Source of the DNA: Chloroflexus aurantiacus J-10-fl
GTDB lineage: Bacteria; Chloroflexota; Chloroflexia; Chloroflexales; Chloroflexaceae
NCBI RefSeq assembly: GCF_000018865.1
Contig: NC_010175.1
Location: 1,984,001-2,048,000 of the forward strand
DNA: 64,000 nt
Direction: 5' to 3'
Shown here one piece after another: positions 19,150-29,027 of the stretch. Position 1 is the first letter of the stretch, and each line of letters starts with the position of its first letter. Under the pieces are notes generated by a model. The model made no database searches and had not been told where the DNA came from. It saw only the letters and a program-made list of their open reading frames with translations. A program made the position numbers and the translations under genes.

Positions 19150-22101
19150 CTACGGCGCGAAGATGCGCAGGTACGTCACCCGATACAGCGCTTCATCCGA
19201 CAAGGGGTTAGCCGGTTCACCCCCTGGTAACGCCATCCCACCACTCACATTGACCCACACCTGATTGCTGGCGTTGTCTTGCCAGAAGCTGTTATCGGTT
19301 GTGAGCAGGGAAGCGAACGAATGAACTTGCGTCAGATAGCGTACCGGCGTTCCCAACTGCTGAACGTCCCAATACAACTCGCGGGTTGTGAGATACGCCT
19401 GCACAGTCCGGCTCCCGCTGAATGGCACGGCCAGAATCAATTTGTCGGCTGTCGTGTGCATGTTAGAAAGGTTCAGTTTGACCTCTTGCGTTGGGGGAGG
19501 CAGTGCTGTTACCGCATCGCGAAACTCTATCCGGTAGCGACCATTGGGCACAGCAGCGAAGTGGCGCATATGGGCCACGATGTTGAACGTATTGCGACTA
19601 CCTCCGCTGCCATCCTCGACGATCCACTGATCGATGATCTGGTTGCCGGCATCAAGTCGGGAGATAGTCAGCGGCATTCTCGGCTCGAAGAGAGGACTTC
19701 CATCTACTCTGAAGCCAAAGACACCAAAGTATGGCCCGTTGCAACTCTTTGTATGATCTTCACCACTGACCGGCACACAGGATTTGCCTGCGGTCAGGAA
19801 AGGAATATCATACACCCAGTAGTTACCTGCCGGCCCCCAGTAGCCGTGCGGGTCCCAGAGTGCCCCGGCAATGGCCGCGTTACCGACCGGGGTGTTGATA
19901 TTGGGCGAAATGACTCGGCGGCCCGGATGGCTGTTGATCAGGATGTTGTTGGGATTGCGTATCAGCCCCCGATCAACCGGACGGGTATAGTAGTCGTTGG
20001 TGGCAAAAGCACCGCTTGCCCGATCAAGACGAGGGGAAAGCGCAAAATTGACAATCACGTTGTCGAAGATGTCGAAGGTGCTGTGATAGCTGGCTACCGC
20101 CGCATTCGGTTGATCGTGGATCGGTGTTGGCGTTCGATTGCTCAGACTCACGCCAACGATGAGCGAGTCGCGAATGTTGCCATCATCGCCAGCGCCGGCA
20201 AAAAACATCCCGGTATTATCGGCTGAGACGAAGCGAACATAATCAGGCCAGGAGGTTCGATTCCACAGACCGTTGTCGTTGTTTTTGTACGTTGTGATGT
20301 CACTAAACGTGAAGCGTACTCGATTGGCGTTGTACCGATCTGGTCCTTCGTCACTGGTTGGTATGTACCTGCTCTCGCGTGTATTGCCCGCATCATCAAA
20401 CGGCGCAAAGTCGAGATTAATGCCGGGCTTGCCGTTCGAGTGGGCAACGTTGTGACTGAAAATACCCAATCGCGTATTGGCGGGGCGGATCGGAACCAGT
20501 TTATTTGATCCGAGTGGACGTTCGGGAAAAGCCAGCCAGAAACCATTGCCGGCTGCATCTGCTGCCACATTCCCGCGCACAATGTTATCGGGGTTGGTGA
20601 TCCAGAAACCGGACGGGCCACGGCGAAATGCTTCACGGTCGTGGTTCAACAGCAGTACAGGTGGTTGACGTACCTTCAAGACCAGGTTGTTCTCGATCAG
20701 GTTACGGCGTTCAACAGCATCCTCCAGGAAGATCGCGTGTCCGGCGATGTCGTAACAGATATTGTTGCGAATGGTGGTGCCGTTGGTACCGTGAATGGTG
20801 ATACAGCGGTTGGCTGAGTTCCAGATGCTGGAATTCGCAACCAATTGCTGAGTTGCATCCCCGATCAAACTCCCATCTGCCGCATACGAGAGCATATGGA
20901 AGTGGATTGGGTAGCGCCCAAACCGGCCTCCCTGACCCATTCGACGCAGTTCAACCCCGTTGAGGCGCAGGACACCGTTTCCCATCACCATAATGTGTGC
21001 GCCAAAGCGATCATTGCGCCAGCGCTCATCATCGGCACCCTGGATCACAATCCGCCGCGAGAGTATCCCCACCTCAGCCCGTTCATCGAGCACCAGCGGG
21101 GTCACCTCTGTCGTTGGCGTCAACGTCATTCCGGTCGGACTGACATACTGCAACCGCCCCCAACGCTCCTTCTGCAACGGAGTCGTCAGCGCTACCTGCG
21201 TTTCATTCGCCGCCTGTACGGTCAACCGTTCAGTCTCCGCGACACCGTAGAAGTCGGTCGGCGCAATCACGATCTGATCGCCGGTCTGCCAGTTAACCGG
21301 CTCGGCAAGGGTGAGGGTTGTGCTTCCGGTAGCGGCGTGATCGGCCAGTCGCGTCCAGATACGATCTGGAGTCTGACCATAGGCTTCAAACGTTCCACCC
21401 ATCAGCAGAATGCCACGGGTTCCCATACCCATCACATCTTCATCCAGGTTTGCCGCAGTCAGGGTAATGGTTGCCCGCTGGGTGAACGGCTCCGTCGGCG
21501 TACCGATCTGTAGCCGTCCGCGACCGTGCAGCATGATCCAGCCCACAGTGAGATTGAGATTTTGCCGATCAAAGCGCAATTCACCTTCGATCAACAAACT
21601 CTGCAACGGTGGTGGGCTGACATCAAGGAGCACCACCTTGCCTGCCGGGATGGTCACGGCATCCCCGGCCTGGGGTAACCGGCCACCCCACGTTGCCGGG
21701 TCAGACCAGCGTTCAGCGGTGATATTCGCCACGAGCGGGACAAAGACAGCGTGGGTAGACTGTACAACAATAGTGCCCCGCATGGCAGGATCGAAATCAC
21801 ACAGGAATGCCGACAAACCGGCTGTCGTGAACGGTTGATTGATCTGTTCGCCGGGTGCAATCACCGGCGTTTCCCAGCTACCATCAACCGCACGGAGGCG
21901 ATGCGGCACCGAGTCGGCATTGAACCAGTTGATCGTAGTTCCGGCATTAATGTGCAGATCGTAGGTTTGCGCCTGACTGAGGGAGACCTGCGGTTTGGTC
22001 GGTGCGGCAATCAGCGATACGGACGAGCCGGCAATAACGGCGATCACAAGAGTGCAACAGGCAAGCAGAAGGCTGACGTGAATGAAGCGAGAACGAACCA
22101 T
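19150..22101 (-). CDS. secreted cupredoxin-like / G8 domain / parallel beta-helix protein
   Basis: A 983-aa exported protein with a signal peptide (about residues 8-33). Residues 40-115 resemble a plastocyanin-type domain with the ligand-like His in SVPHRL and the Cys and Met of LCDFDPAM, but the second His of the usual C-x2-H-P-x-M motif is Asp. A G8 domain follows (RWSDPATWGG, AGDAVTIPAGKVVLLD, about 130-250). The centre has repeated Asn-rich strands (SIWNSANRCITIHGTNGTTIRNNICYD split by short turns) typical of right-handed beta-helices that bind or cleave polysaccharide. The start follows GAAAGG. The role may be cell-surface glycan binding; this is inferred. Confidence 0.72.
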   Translation of the reverse strand: MVRSRFIHVSLLLACCTLVIAVIAGSSVSLIAAPTKPQVSLSQAQTYDLHINAGTTINWFNADSVPHRLRAVDGSWETPVIAPGEQINQPFTTAGLSAFLCDFDPAMRGTIVVQSTHAVFVPLVANITAERWSDPATWGGRLPQAGDAVTIPAGKVVLLDVSPPPLQSLLIEGELRFDRQNLNLTVGWIMLHGRGRLQIGTPTEPFTQRATITLTAANLDEDVMGMGTRGILLMGGTFEAYGQTPDRIWTRLADHAATGSTTLTLAEPVNWQTGDQIVIAPTDFYGVAETERLTVQAANETQVALTTPLQKERWGRLQYVSPTGMTLTPTTEVTPLVLDERAEVGILSRRIVIQGADDERWRNDRFGAHIMVMGNGVLRLNGVELRRMGQGGRFGRYPIHFHMLSYAADGSLIGDATQQLVANSSIWNSANRCITIHGTNGTTIRNNICYDIAGHAIFLEDAVERRNLIENNLVLKVRQPPVLLLNHDREAFRRGPSGFWITNPDNIVRGNVAADAAGNGFWLAFPERPLGSNKLVPIRPANTRLGIFSHNVAHSNGKPGINLDFAPFDDAGNTRESRYIPTSDEGPDRYNANRVRFTFSDITTYKNNDNGLWNRTSWPDYVRFVSADNTGMFFAGAGDDGNIRDSLIVGVSLSNRTPTPIHDQPNAAVASYHSTFDIFDNVIVNFALSPRLDRASGAFATNDYYTRPVDRGLIRNPNNILINSHPGRRVISPNINTPVGNAAIAGALWDPHGYWGPAGNYWVYDIPFLTAGKSCVPVSGEDHTKSCNGPYFGVFGFRVDGSPLFEPRMPLTISRLDAGNQIIDQWIVEDGSGGSRNTFNIVAHMRHFAAVPNGRYRIEFRDAVTALPPPTQEVKLNLSNMHTTADKLILAVPFSGSRTVQAYLTTRELYWDVQQLGTPVRYLTQVHSFASLLTTDNSFWQDNASNQVWVNVSGGMALPGGEPANPLSDEALYRVTYLRIFAP

Positions 22102-22459
22102 GCCGTTTGCGCCTTTCCAGGGTTGTTGACAGATTGTGAATAATGACTTGATGCGGACAATACACCTCAACGAAACGTAAAGGCTCTGCACCGGCGCAGG
22201 GTGGAATGCGATCACATCATTGTGCGCTCACGGATCGTTCCGCTATCATCACACTCTCTTTTCAGCATAACGAACAATAATACGTACCGGCAATAGTACT
22301 TTGTGCGTCCTCTGTTTGATGACCCCTCGTATGTTGACCAGAACACAAGCGAGCCTTTTTACGTCTTTGTACATAGGAGCTACCGGCACGAATATCCGTC
22401 TGCGGACTGTTGACTATTGCCAGAGCGGTGTGCGTATCATACAGGCGGGAGAGGTGTCT
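22102..22459. other. divergent intergenic region
   Basis: It separates two divergent secreted-protein genes. A possible plus-strand promoter is TTGACT (22410-22415) and TATCAT (22435-22440), with a long 19-base spacer. Nothing else is recognised. Confidence 0.3.
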
Positions 22460-23278
22460 ATGCGACGCTTGCTTGTGATCGTGGTATTGCTCTGCCTGAT
22501 CGGCGTAGATCACGCGGCGTTGTGGTTTAGCCCAGTCCATGCACATTCTGCCTGGCGACAGGTGCGTGCCGCGCCGCCAACTCGCCCTGGCCCGACCATA
22601 GAAGCATTCGTGCGCCCCGAATTTGCGGCCCGGATGCGGCGATTGCGCAGCACCATTTTGGATGCTGCGGCCCGACACAACCACCCCCATCTGTCAGGGA
22701 TGAGTGATCGCGAGTTTGCGGTCGTGATTGCAACCATTCTTTACAACGAGAATTTTGGCTGGGCGGAAGAGCTGGTGCCACCGCTGCGAATGGTGACACC
22801 GCTCTACCAGGGTGCCCAACAGCAGCTCAATTTACACGGTTGGGGAGCCAATTTTAGTGTCTGGCCGGCCAATTTACGCCCTTCGGTTGCCGCCGAGATT
22901 CTGTCTGGCGAGGTACCACTCGCCGATGGTCGTGTGCTGCGTATCCCGTTGCAAGTTACAGGCAGCCAGATTGATCCGACGACATTTTCCGATCAGCGAG
23001 CTTTGTTCGCCGCATTGACGGCGGAGATCAGTAACGACGAACTGGCAGTACACTATCTGGCCGCGAACCTTGAGCGCGGGGTCTGGCGGGCGGTGATGGA
23101 GGGGCAACCGGTTTCGTGGCGAACGCTGGCCGCCTGGCACAATCAGGGCATCGTTGATCCGGTTGCCATTCGCAACAACCCGACCGCACGTGACTATGTG
23201 CGTCGTGCAGCGGCGTATGTACCATTGGCTAAAGCACTGTTTGCTTCTTCAGACCAGACTGGCTTACGGGCCGTGTGA
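22460..23278 (+). CDS. conserved secreted protein of unknown function
   Basis: A 272-aa protein with a clear signal peptide (MRRLLVIVVLLCLIGVDHAA, cleavage probably after HAHS near 32). I do not recognise the family with confidence. The mature part is mainly helical, with IATILYNENFGWAEE (about 92-106) and ANLRPSVAAEIL (about 139-150), and an NxE-type glutamate followed by a helical core that vaguely recalls lysozyme-like folds; this is only a suggestion. The ATG follows GGGAGAGG, which favours it over longer open-frame starts. Confidence 0.6.
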   Translation: MRRLLVIVVLLCLIGVDHAALWFSPVHAHSAWRQVRAAPPTRPGPTIEAFVRPEFAARMRRLRSTILDAAARHNHPHLSGMSDREFAVVIATILYNENFGWAEELVPPLRMVTPLYQGAQQQLNLHGWGANFSVWPANLRPSVAAEILSGEVPLADGRVLRIPLQVTGSQIDPTTFSDQRALFAALTAEISNDELAVHYLAANLERGVWRAVMEGQPVSWRTLAAWHNQGIVDPVAIRNNPTARDYVRRAAAYVPLAKALFASSDQTGLRAV

Positions 23279-23615
23279 TGCAGCCATCGTATGATGTCCC
23301 ATTGTACCTGGCGGTCAGGCACGCCCCGGTAAGCACTGCACATTAGGCAAAGCATCCAATCCGGCAATGGTGAAGATTGTACCCTCTCAACGTAGTAACG
23401 ATACTCCTGGCTCGCTATACTACCCAATGGGTGCAGATGTTGCACGTCGCCTGCGTAGGCGCTCCGGCCAACACTGATGTGGCCCGGCTTAACCGTTGAC
23501 ATTTCGGCGTTGCGATGCCGCATCGCGTTGAAAGCTTCGGTTGTAGCGGGTGTGCCGATTGCCACGCTTGTCGCGTATCATCTGCTTCCCAATTACGGAT
23601 ACCGACAGGAAGAAT

Positions 23616-23660
23616 ACGACGCCGCTGGTCACAAATGTACCACGGCGTCGTTGCCTGTTT
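23616..23660 (+). promoter_or_regulatory. hairpin in the glnA leader
   Basis: ACGACGCCG (23616-23624) pairs with CGGCGTCGT (23643-23651), and an inner TGGT/ACCA adds four pairs after a bulged C. The stem is followed by TGCCTGTTTTAGG, so it could act as a terminator or attenuator 60 bases before glnA. The rest of 23279-23615 shows no gene. Confidence 0.4.
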
Positions 23661-23662
23661 TA

Positions 23663-23697
23663 GGACCACGTTCGTTCTGCAGGACCGCGTTCGTTCT
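23663..23697 (+). repeat. two 16-bp direct repeats before the glnA ribosome site
   Basis: GGACCACGTTCGTTCT at 23663-23678 and GGACCGCGTTCGTTCT at 23682-23697 differ at one base and are spaced 19 bases start to start. They end nine bases before the AAGGAG site of glnA. They could be an operator or a protein-binding RNA site. Confidence 0.55.
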
Positions 23698-23720
23698 AGT
23701 GTAGCAAGGAGTAGACTTGT

Positions 23721-25142
23721 ATGACGATGGATGCGAAGGGCGTTATCGAATTGATCAAAGCCAAGGGAATTCAAATAGTTGATACCCGCTTTACCGATCT
23801 CTTTGGTGGGTGGCAGCACTATTCGCTGCCGGCCTCGCGGCTGACTGAAGATATGATTCGCGAGGGTTTGGGCTTTGATGGGTCGTCGATCAAGGGTTTT
23901 CAAGCCATCAACGAGAGCGATATGTTGATGGTGCCCGATCCATCAACGGCATTTATCGATCCCACCCTCAGTGTGCCAACACTGGTACTGATCTGTGACA
24001 TTATCGATCCCATCACCCGCCAGCCCTACAGCCGCGACCCGCGCACGGTTGCTAAAAAGGCCGAGGCCTATCTCAAGACGACCGGTATTGCCGATACCGC
24101 CTACTTCGGGCCGGAAGCTGAATTCTTCCTCTTCAGTGATGTACGCTTCGGTCAGGGAGCCAACCACGGTTTCTACTATATCGACAGCCCGGAAGCGGTC
24201 TGGAATACCGGCGCTGAAATACCGGGTGGCAACAAGGGCTACCGCATCCGCCACAAAGAGGGCTACTTCCCGGTTCCACCCACCGATACCCTTCAGGATA
24301 TTCGCTCAGAGATGATCCTGAAGATGATGGAGATCGGGATCGAGATTGAGCTGCACCATCACGAAGTGGCAACCGCCGGTCAGTGCGAGATCGATATGCG
24401 CTTTGACTCGCTGGTCAATATGGCCGACAAGGTGCAGAAGTACAAGTATATTGTGCGCAATGTCGCTCGTGCGCACGGCTACAGTGCTACCTTTATGCCA
24501 AAGCCGATCTTCGGCGACAATGGATCGGGTATGCACACCCACCAAAGCCTCTGGAAAGATGGCGAGCCGCTCTTCTTCGATGAGACGCAATACGCTCTGC
24601 TCTCGAAGACGGCCCAGTACTACATCGGCGGTATTCTCAAGCACGCTCCGGCGCTGCTGGCAATTTGTGCCCCGACCACCAATAGCTATCGCCGGCTGGT
24701 ACCGGGCTTCGAGGCTCCGATCAATCTTGTCTACTCGATGCGCAATCGCTCGGCGGCGATCCGTATTCCGACCTATAGCTCATCACCCAAGGCGCGCCGT
24801 ATCGAATTCCGGGCGCCGGATGCGATGTGCAACCCGTATCTCGCCTTCGCTGCTATGATGCTGGCCGGTCTCGACGGTATCCAGAACAAGATTGAGCCGC
24901 CACCGCCGCTCGATGTTGACATCTACGAACTCTCACCGGAAGAGAAGGGCGACATTCGCAGCACACCCGGCTCGCTCACCGAAGCCCTTGATGCACTCGA
25001 ACAGGATTATCACTTCCTGCTCAAGGGCAATGTCTTCACGACCGATCTGCTCGAAACGTACATCGAAACCAAGCGCAAAGAGGCTGTCGGTCTGTCGCTG
25101 CGCCCGCATCCGTATGAGTTCATGATGTATTACGACGCTTAA
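23721..25142 (+). CDS. glnA: glutamine synthetase, type I
   Basis: A 473-aa cytoplasmic enzyme forming glutamine from glutamate, ammonia and ATP, in the dodecameric GSI family. Signatures: [10 protein letters not shown] (about 53-62), the metal and substrate glutamates in GPEAEFFLF, the ATP-binding [16 protein letters not shown] (about 261-276), and RRIEFRAPD with the ammonium-side arginines. The length matches GSI. A tyrosine in [12 protein letters not shown] near 406 lies where GSI-beta enzymes are adenylylated, so that control is possible. AAGGAG precedes the ATG. It is monocistronic: a strong terminator follows. Confidence 0.95.
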   Translation: MTMDAKGVIELIKAKGIQIVDTRFTDLFGGWQHYSLPASRLTEDMIREGLGFDGSSIKGFQAINESDMLMVPDPSTAFIDPTLSVPTLVLICDIIDPITRQPYSRDPRTVAKKAEAYLKTTGIADTAYFGPEAEFFLFSDVRFGQGANHGFYYIDSPEAVWNTGAEIPGGNKGYRIRHKEGYFPVPPTDTLQDIRSEMILKMMEIGIEIELHHHEVATAGQCEIDMRFDSLVNMADKVQKYKYIVRNVARAHGYSATFMPKPIFGDNGSGMHTHQSLWKDGEPLFFDETQYALLSKTAQYYIGGILKHAPALLAICAPTTNSYRRLVPGFEAPINLVYSMRNRSAAIRIPTYSSSPKARRIEFRAPDAMCNPYLAFAAMMLAGLDGIQNKIEPPPPLDVDIYELSPEEKGDIRSTPGSLTEALDALEQDYHFLLKGNVFTTDLLETYIETKRKEAVGLSLRPHPYEFMMYYDA

Positions 25143-25160
25143 TAGCCCGCTACATACGCA

Positions 25161-25198
25161 ACAGAAGGGGCGCATTCCAGGTGCGCCCCTTCTGTTTT
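25161..25198 (+). terminator. intrinsic terminator of glnA
   Basis: A perfect 14-bp stem (25161-25174 with 25182-25195), a 7-base loop, and a T4 tract. It lies 18 bases after the glnA stop. Confidence 0.88.
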
Positions 25199-25629
25199 GC
25201 TCACGCGAGCCTGCTATGAATACCGCCCCCATCCGAAGCATTGTCGGGTGGGGTAAGTGACGACAATACCTCGCCTTCTGATGCGGATCGATTACGCAGG
25301 TATTCTCGTGTCGCGTAGTCTGGCGTGCAGAAGCCATGCCTTCGCGCCGCCCATAATGCTCTACTCCCGATGCGCGTTGTGACGGTTACGAGCATACCTG
25401 GGCGCATGGGAATATGATCCACGCTAACCCATTACCCTCCACCCCATCCTAAGCGCAGAAGTGGACCCGGCGCATCCCCAGCGTAAGCGGTGATCCAGCT
25501 ATCCCTCTTCACACAAACCGGTTGCTCGAGTGTCCCGCTAGCCTTTGCCGGTTTGATTGATGGGTGGGCAGATATTCTCATCAAACAGAGAGCATAGAAA
25601 CAATGCACGCCAGGTATGCACTCCCGGCA
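25199..25629. other. intergenic region without recognised content
   Basis: About 430 bases between the convergent glnA and cysteine desulfurase genes. The open frames have no ribosome site and no recognisable sequence. No RNA gene is seen. Confidence 0.4.
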
Positions 25630-26796
25630 TCACGCACACGGCGTCAGCGTTCGCAATTGCGCGACCAGATCGGGTAACAGATCGAGCAGAGTGTCAATCT
25701 GCTCATCGGTGGTCTGGCGGCCCAGGGAGAAGCGGATCGAGCCGTTGGCTTCGTCGGGTGAGAGACCCATTGCCAGTAAGACGTGCGACGGTTCGAGTGA
25801 GCCAGAGGTGCAGGCACTTCCTGAACTGGCACAGATGCCGCGCTGGTCGAGCAGCAGTAAGAGGCTTTCGGTCTCAATACAGGCGAAACCTACATTAACG
25901 ATGCCCGGTAGTCGGGTCTGGCGGTCGCCATTCAGCCACGATTGTGGAATGCGGGTAAGCACCCCGTCAATCAGGCGTTCACTCAATGCTCGTAATCGAT
26001 TCGCGTGCGCGGTACGCTCGCTCTCGGCAATGCTCAAGGCTTTGGCCAACCCCACAATACCGGCGATGTTCTCCGTACCGGCCCGGCGGCGGCGTTCCTG
26101 AGCGCCACCGTTGATCTGTGGCACCAGCGGTGTTCCCCGGCGCAGATACAATACACCTACCCCCTGCGGCCCGTAAAACTTGTGGGCGGTTAGACTCAGG
26201 AGGTCAACCCCCAACGCATGCACATCCAGCGGTAACTGGCCGGGTGCCTGCACTGCATCCGTGTGAAAGAGCACGCCACGCTCGCGGCAGATGGCTGCCA
26301 GCTCGGTGATCGGCTGGATGACACCCGTCTCATTGTTGGCATACATCACCGAGACGAGCGCGGTTTCGGGGCGGATTGCAGTACTGAGATCGGCAGGTTG
26401 GACGCGACCGGTGCGATCAACCGGTAGCAGGGTTACCGTAAACCCCTCATATTCCACCAGGTAGTCGAGTGCATGGAGAACGGCGTGATGTTCGATGGTA
26501 CTGCTAATGAGATGGGTTTTGCCCTGGGCCCGTAGCGCCATGGCCACCCCTTTGATGGCCAGATTAATGCTTTCACTCCCGCCGCCGGTAAAGACAATCT
26601 CTTTTGGCTGACACCCTAACACCAGCGCTACCTGCTCACGCGCATCGTCCAACGCCTGCAATGCAGCCCGGCCAACCTGATGGATGCTGGATGCGTTTCC
26701 ACTCATGCCGGTCAGGAATGGCATCATCGCTTCCAGTACTCGTGGATCGAGCGGTGTTGTGGCAGCGTAGTCAAGGTAAATCAGGCGACTATTCAT
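25630..26796 (-). CDS. cysteine desulfurase (IscS/NifS type)
   Basis: A 388-aa PLP enzyme that takes sulfur from cysteine for Fe-S cluster or thio-cofactor assembly. It has the N-terminal YLDYAATTPLDPRV, the PLP lysine K206 in LTAHKFYGPQG, and the persulfide-forming C329 in SSGSACTSGSLEPSHVL, the long loop of the group I enzymes. A GGAGA site sets the start at MNSRLIYLDY, not the ATG 30 bases upstream. The Csx15-like gene ends 19 bases before it, so the two probably share a transcript. No iscU or other Fe-S genes are adjacent. Confidence 0.92.
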   Translation of the reverse strand: MNSRLIYLDYAATTPLDPRVLEAMMPFLTGMSGNASSIHQVGRAALQALDDAREQVALVLGCQPKEIVFTGGGSESINLAIKGVAMALRAQGKTHLISSTIEHHAVLHALDYLVEYEGFTVTLLPVDRTGRVQPADLSTAIRPETALVSVMYANNETGVIQPITELAAICRERGVLFHTDAVQAPGQLPLDVHALGVDLLSLTAHKFYGPQGVGVLYLRRGTPLVPQINGGAQERRRRAGTENIAGIVGLAKALSIAESERTAHANRLRALSERLIDGVLTRIPQSWLNGDRQTRLPGIVNVGFACIETESLLLLLDQRGICASSGSACTSGSLEPSHVLLAMGLSPDEANGSIRFSLGRQTTDEQIDTLLDLLPDLVAQLRTLTPCA

Positions 26797-26815
26797 AGAC
26801 GGTTCTCCGGCAAGG

Positions 26816-27202
26816 TTATTGAGCACGACGGGTACGTGCTTCGTCGCGTAGCACCTGGAGATTGAGTATTTCGGCCACTTCGTAGCGAGGCGGCAACGAA
26901 CCGGCTATTGGACGAATTCGCAATACCGGCGGGAAGTATCCCATGCGGCCATGCAGCTCGGCCAGCAGGGCAGCGGCACTGAAGTTGAGAGCTGGGAGAT
27001 TAACCAGGATCGCTTCGCTCTGCCATTGCTGAGGCGAAAGACCGGCAGCATCGGCCATGGCGACGATTTGCGGGAGTAACGGCTGTTGCTGATCGATTTG
27101 ACTGGGAATGTCAAGCAATCGATCAATGTGCTGGCCGGTCAATGCAACGATTTGTTCTTGCTGCGCTGCGGTGATGGGATGGGCATAGTTTAGGATAATC
27201 AT
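26816..27202 (-). CDS. Csx15-like small protein
   Basis: A 128-aa protein. Its opening [17 protein letters not shown], the middle [18 protein letters not shown] and the following [13 protein letters not shown] match my memory of the CRISPR-associated Csx15 family, small CARF-like proteins linked to type III systems and proposed to act as ring nucleases on cyclic oligoadenylate. No cas gene or repeat array is in the window, so a CRISPR role here is not shown. It directly precedes the cysteine desulfurase (19 bases), suggesting one operon. The ATG has a weak GAAAG upstream. The family call is from memory and should be treated as moderate. Confidence 0.55.
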   Translation of the reverse strand: MIILNYAHPITAAQQEQIVALTGQHIDRLLDIPSQIDQQQPLLPQIVAMADAAGLSPQQWQSEAILVNLPALNFSAAALLAELHGRMGYFPPVLRIRPIAGSLPPRYEVAEILNLQVLRDEARTRRAQ

Positions 27203-27430
27203 CTTTCAATCCTTGTATGACGTATCTCTCTATCTATTGTAGCGCAGACTGATTGATAGAGTGCTGGCGATGGGTCGCTTGTTGTGAATGGTTGTGGAAC
27301 ATTTGCCTGTTGATTCACGTTTGGAGATTGACTGATAGCCTGACGTCACCGCCCAACAGCGAGTTCTGGGGAGACAGGCATCAACAGACACATCGCCGAA
27401 TGTACCAGAACGATGAAAGGACATCTTCCT

Positions 27431-27844
27431 ATGAGTGCAATCCGGGTAATAATGCTCCTACTGGTTATGTTCCTGGTAGCCTGTACGAATCGTAGCATAC
27501 CCACCACTGATCTTACCAATAGACAGTGGCAGTTGATCGAACTTGAGGGTCAACCACCGTTACCATCAGAACAGGCGTTATCGATGGCGTTTGATAACAC
27601 CGGACGTATAAGCGGATTTGCCGGTTGTAATTCCTTTAGCGGTAGCTATCGTGTTGAAGGAACGACAATCTCTATCAGCGACGTGGTGACGACTCTGATG
27701 GCCTGCGCCGATGATGCAGTGACTACTCAGGAGATGATGTTTCATCAGGCGTTGCAGGCTGTAACGCAGTACGAATTAAACGCCGGGACGCTGACCCTGC
27801 GCGATGAACATGGTGTTGTTCGTCTCCGCTTCCAGGCATTTTAA
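27431..27844 (+). CDS. META domain (HslJ-like) lipoprotein
   Basis: A 137-aa lipoprotein: the signal ends in LVACTN, so the Cys near residue 18 is the anchor. The rest is one META domain: QWQLIELEGQPP, then the signature ISGFAGCNSFSGSYRV (about residues 59-74), and TLMACADDAVTTQEMMF. In E. coli HslJ, proteins of this type are linked to heat shock and novobiocin resistance, but their action is not defined. GAAAGGA lies before the ATG, favouring this start over one 18 bases upstream. Confidence 0.82.
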   Translation: MSAIRVIMLLLVMFLVACTNRSIPTTDLTNRQWQLIELEGQPPLPSEQALSMAFDNTGRISGFAGCNSFSGSYRVEGTTISISDVVTTLMACADDAVTTQEMMFHQALQAVTQYELNAGTLTLRDEHGVVRLRFQAF

Positions 27845-27887
27845 TCCGCCGTTGCCCATGCGGTAACCGGACGGGTAATGTGCCGTA

Positions 27888-27919
27888 GAGTGAGGGGCAT
27901 GCATCATTACCCCTCACTC
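27888..27919. terminator. bidirectional hairpin between convergent genes
   Basis: A 10-bp stem, GAGTGAGGGG (27888-27897) with CCCCTCACTC (27910-27919), and a 12-base loop, in the 79-base gap between the META gene and the convergent membrane-protein pair. It has no clear U-run. Confidence 0.5.
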
Positions 27920-27923
27920 GCGC

Positions 27924-28310
27924 CTATTGCCGTTGTTCTTCGAGAATCGTCTTGCCCAAACCGGTCAGACGGGCAATAAACCAGCCCAGTGTGAAGACAG
28001 GAATCGGTTGTGTCAATGGAATGAGGGCTTCAACCGCAGCTTTATTGCGTAAGCCGCGCAAGCCCAGTCGGTCGAGTAGCAGCCAGCTAACCGGAGCTGC
28101 CAGAATGTCAAGACCAAAATCGAGCAAATCGAGGGCAATGGGCAGTGCGATGGGCAGATAATGCATCGTTTCAAAAAAACCGGCATCCGGCGGTACATTC
28201 AGGTTTCGTAACCGTTGCCAGATCAGCCAGAGCACCGTAACCGCAAGCGTCAAACAAACCAACATGATGACGAGTAACCAGCTTAAGATTGTCGCAATTT
28301 GCTCACTCAT
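27924..28310 (-). CDS. small membrane protein, second gene of a pair
   Basis: A 128-aa protein with one strong N-terminal membrane helix (about 8-32) and further hydrophobic stretches near 50-75 and 98-118. I do not recognise a family. The start overlaps the stop of the gene upstream by four bases (ATGA), so the two are translationally coupled and probably act together in the membrane. Confidence 0.6.
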   Translation of the reverse strand: MSEQIATILSWLLVIMLVCLTLAVTVLWLIWQRLRNLNVPPDAGFFETMHYLPIALPIALDLLDFGLDILAAPVSWLLLDRLGLRGLRNKAAVEALIPLTQPIPVFTLGWFIARLTGLGKTILEEQRQ

Positions 28311-28603
28311 TGGTGCTGCATCCTTCCCAGGCCAACCCAGATCAGGGCCGTCAGGCTTACAATCAAGACAAGGGTTGCTAGCGTGCTCAGTTCCAGAATT
28401 GCCCCAAAACGAGGTTGATCGCGATCCATCATTGCCAGTGCTGCCACGATAGGGTCGGTCAGATGGTAGAGCCAGGTCACCGCCGGGCTGTCGGGTCGGG
28501 CGGCCAGCAATTTCAGCACCAGCCGCACCACGAGTAAACCGCCAAGTGCACCACCCAGCAGGGCAATACCTTCTCGCAAGAGATCCAACAGTCGCCGATT
28601 CAT
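28307..28603 (-). CDS. small membrane protein, first gene of a pair
   Basis: A 98-aa protein with two hydrophobic segments (about 8-34 and 70-93) joined by a short loop that contains DRDQPRFG. No family is recognised; the shape recalls YGGT-type two-helix proteins, but the motif is not present. AGGA precedes the ATG. Coupled by ATGA overlap to the next gene. Confidence 0.6.
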   Translation of the reverse strand: MNRRLLDLLREGIALLGGALGGLLVVRLVLKLLAARPDSPAVTWLYHLTDPIVAALAMMDRDQPRFGAILELSTLATLVLIVSLTALIWVGLGRMQHQ

Positions 28604-29027
28604 CGCAATAATCCTATAGATGGAACTTTACAGAGCTATTGTACGTCTATTAAGCGCTACAGGCAGGCATTGTGCAGAAAATGCTTGTGAGACGAGAAAA
28701 CTCCACAAGAGATTGTACCGTATCTGTTTCGACAGTAATGAGACCCTCTCATCTAAAAGATTGTTGCAACTGATGCGCTTTGGTCGGGTGGTGGTGTAGT
28801 TCTGATCGCGAAACTCACTTGATGTCATATCTTCGGCCACATCTGGCATCGGTAACGGTAGAGTGGTGAGATACGTTCTTTCAGATACGTTGATTATTCT
28901 CAGCAAAATATGACCGAAGACCTATGGCATTGGTTACGGTGGTTTGTTACACTATACTCACTTAACTTCCTGGCCTGCATGACAGTCACAAGAACCGGTA
29001 TCCAGTCACGTGCACAAGGAAATCGTC
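28604..29027. other. intergenic region, AT-richer
   Basis: No convincing gene. A possible promoter for the following gene is TTGGTT (28930-28935), a 17-base spacer and TATACT (28953-28958). Confidence 0.3.

Noticed and set aside
28628-28906. 92-aa minus-strand ORF in the gap before 29028
   Set aside because: No ribosome site and no family likeness; lies in AT-rich intergenic DNA.
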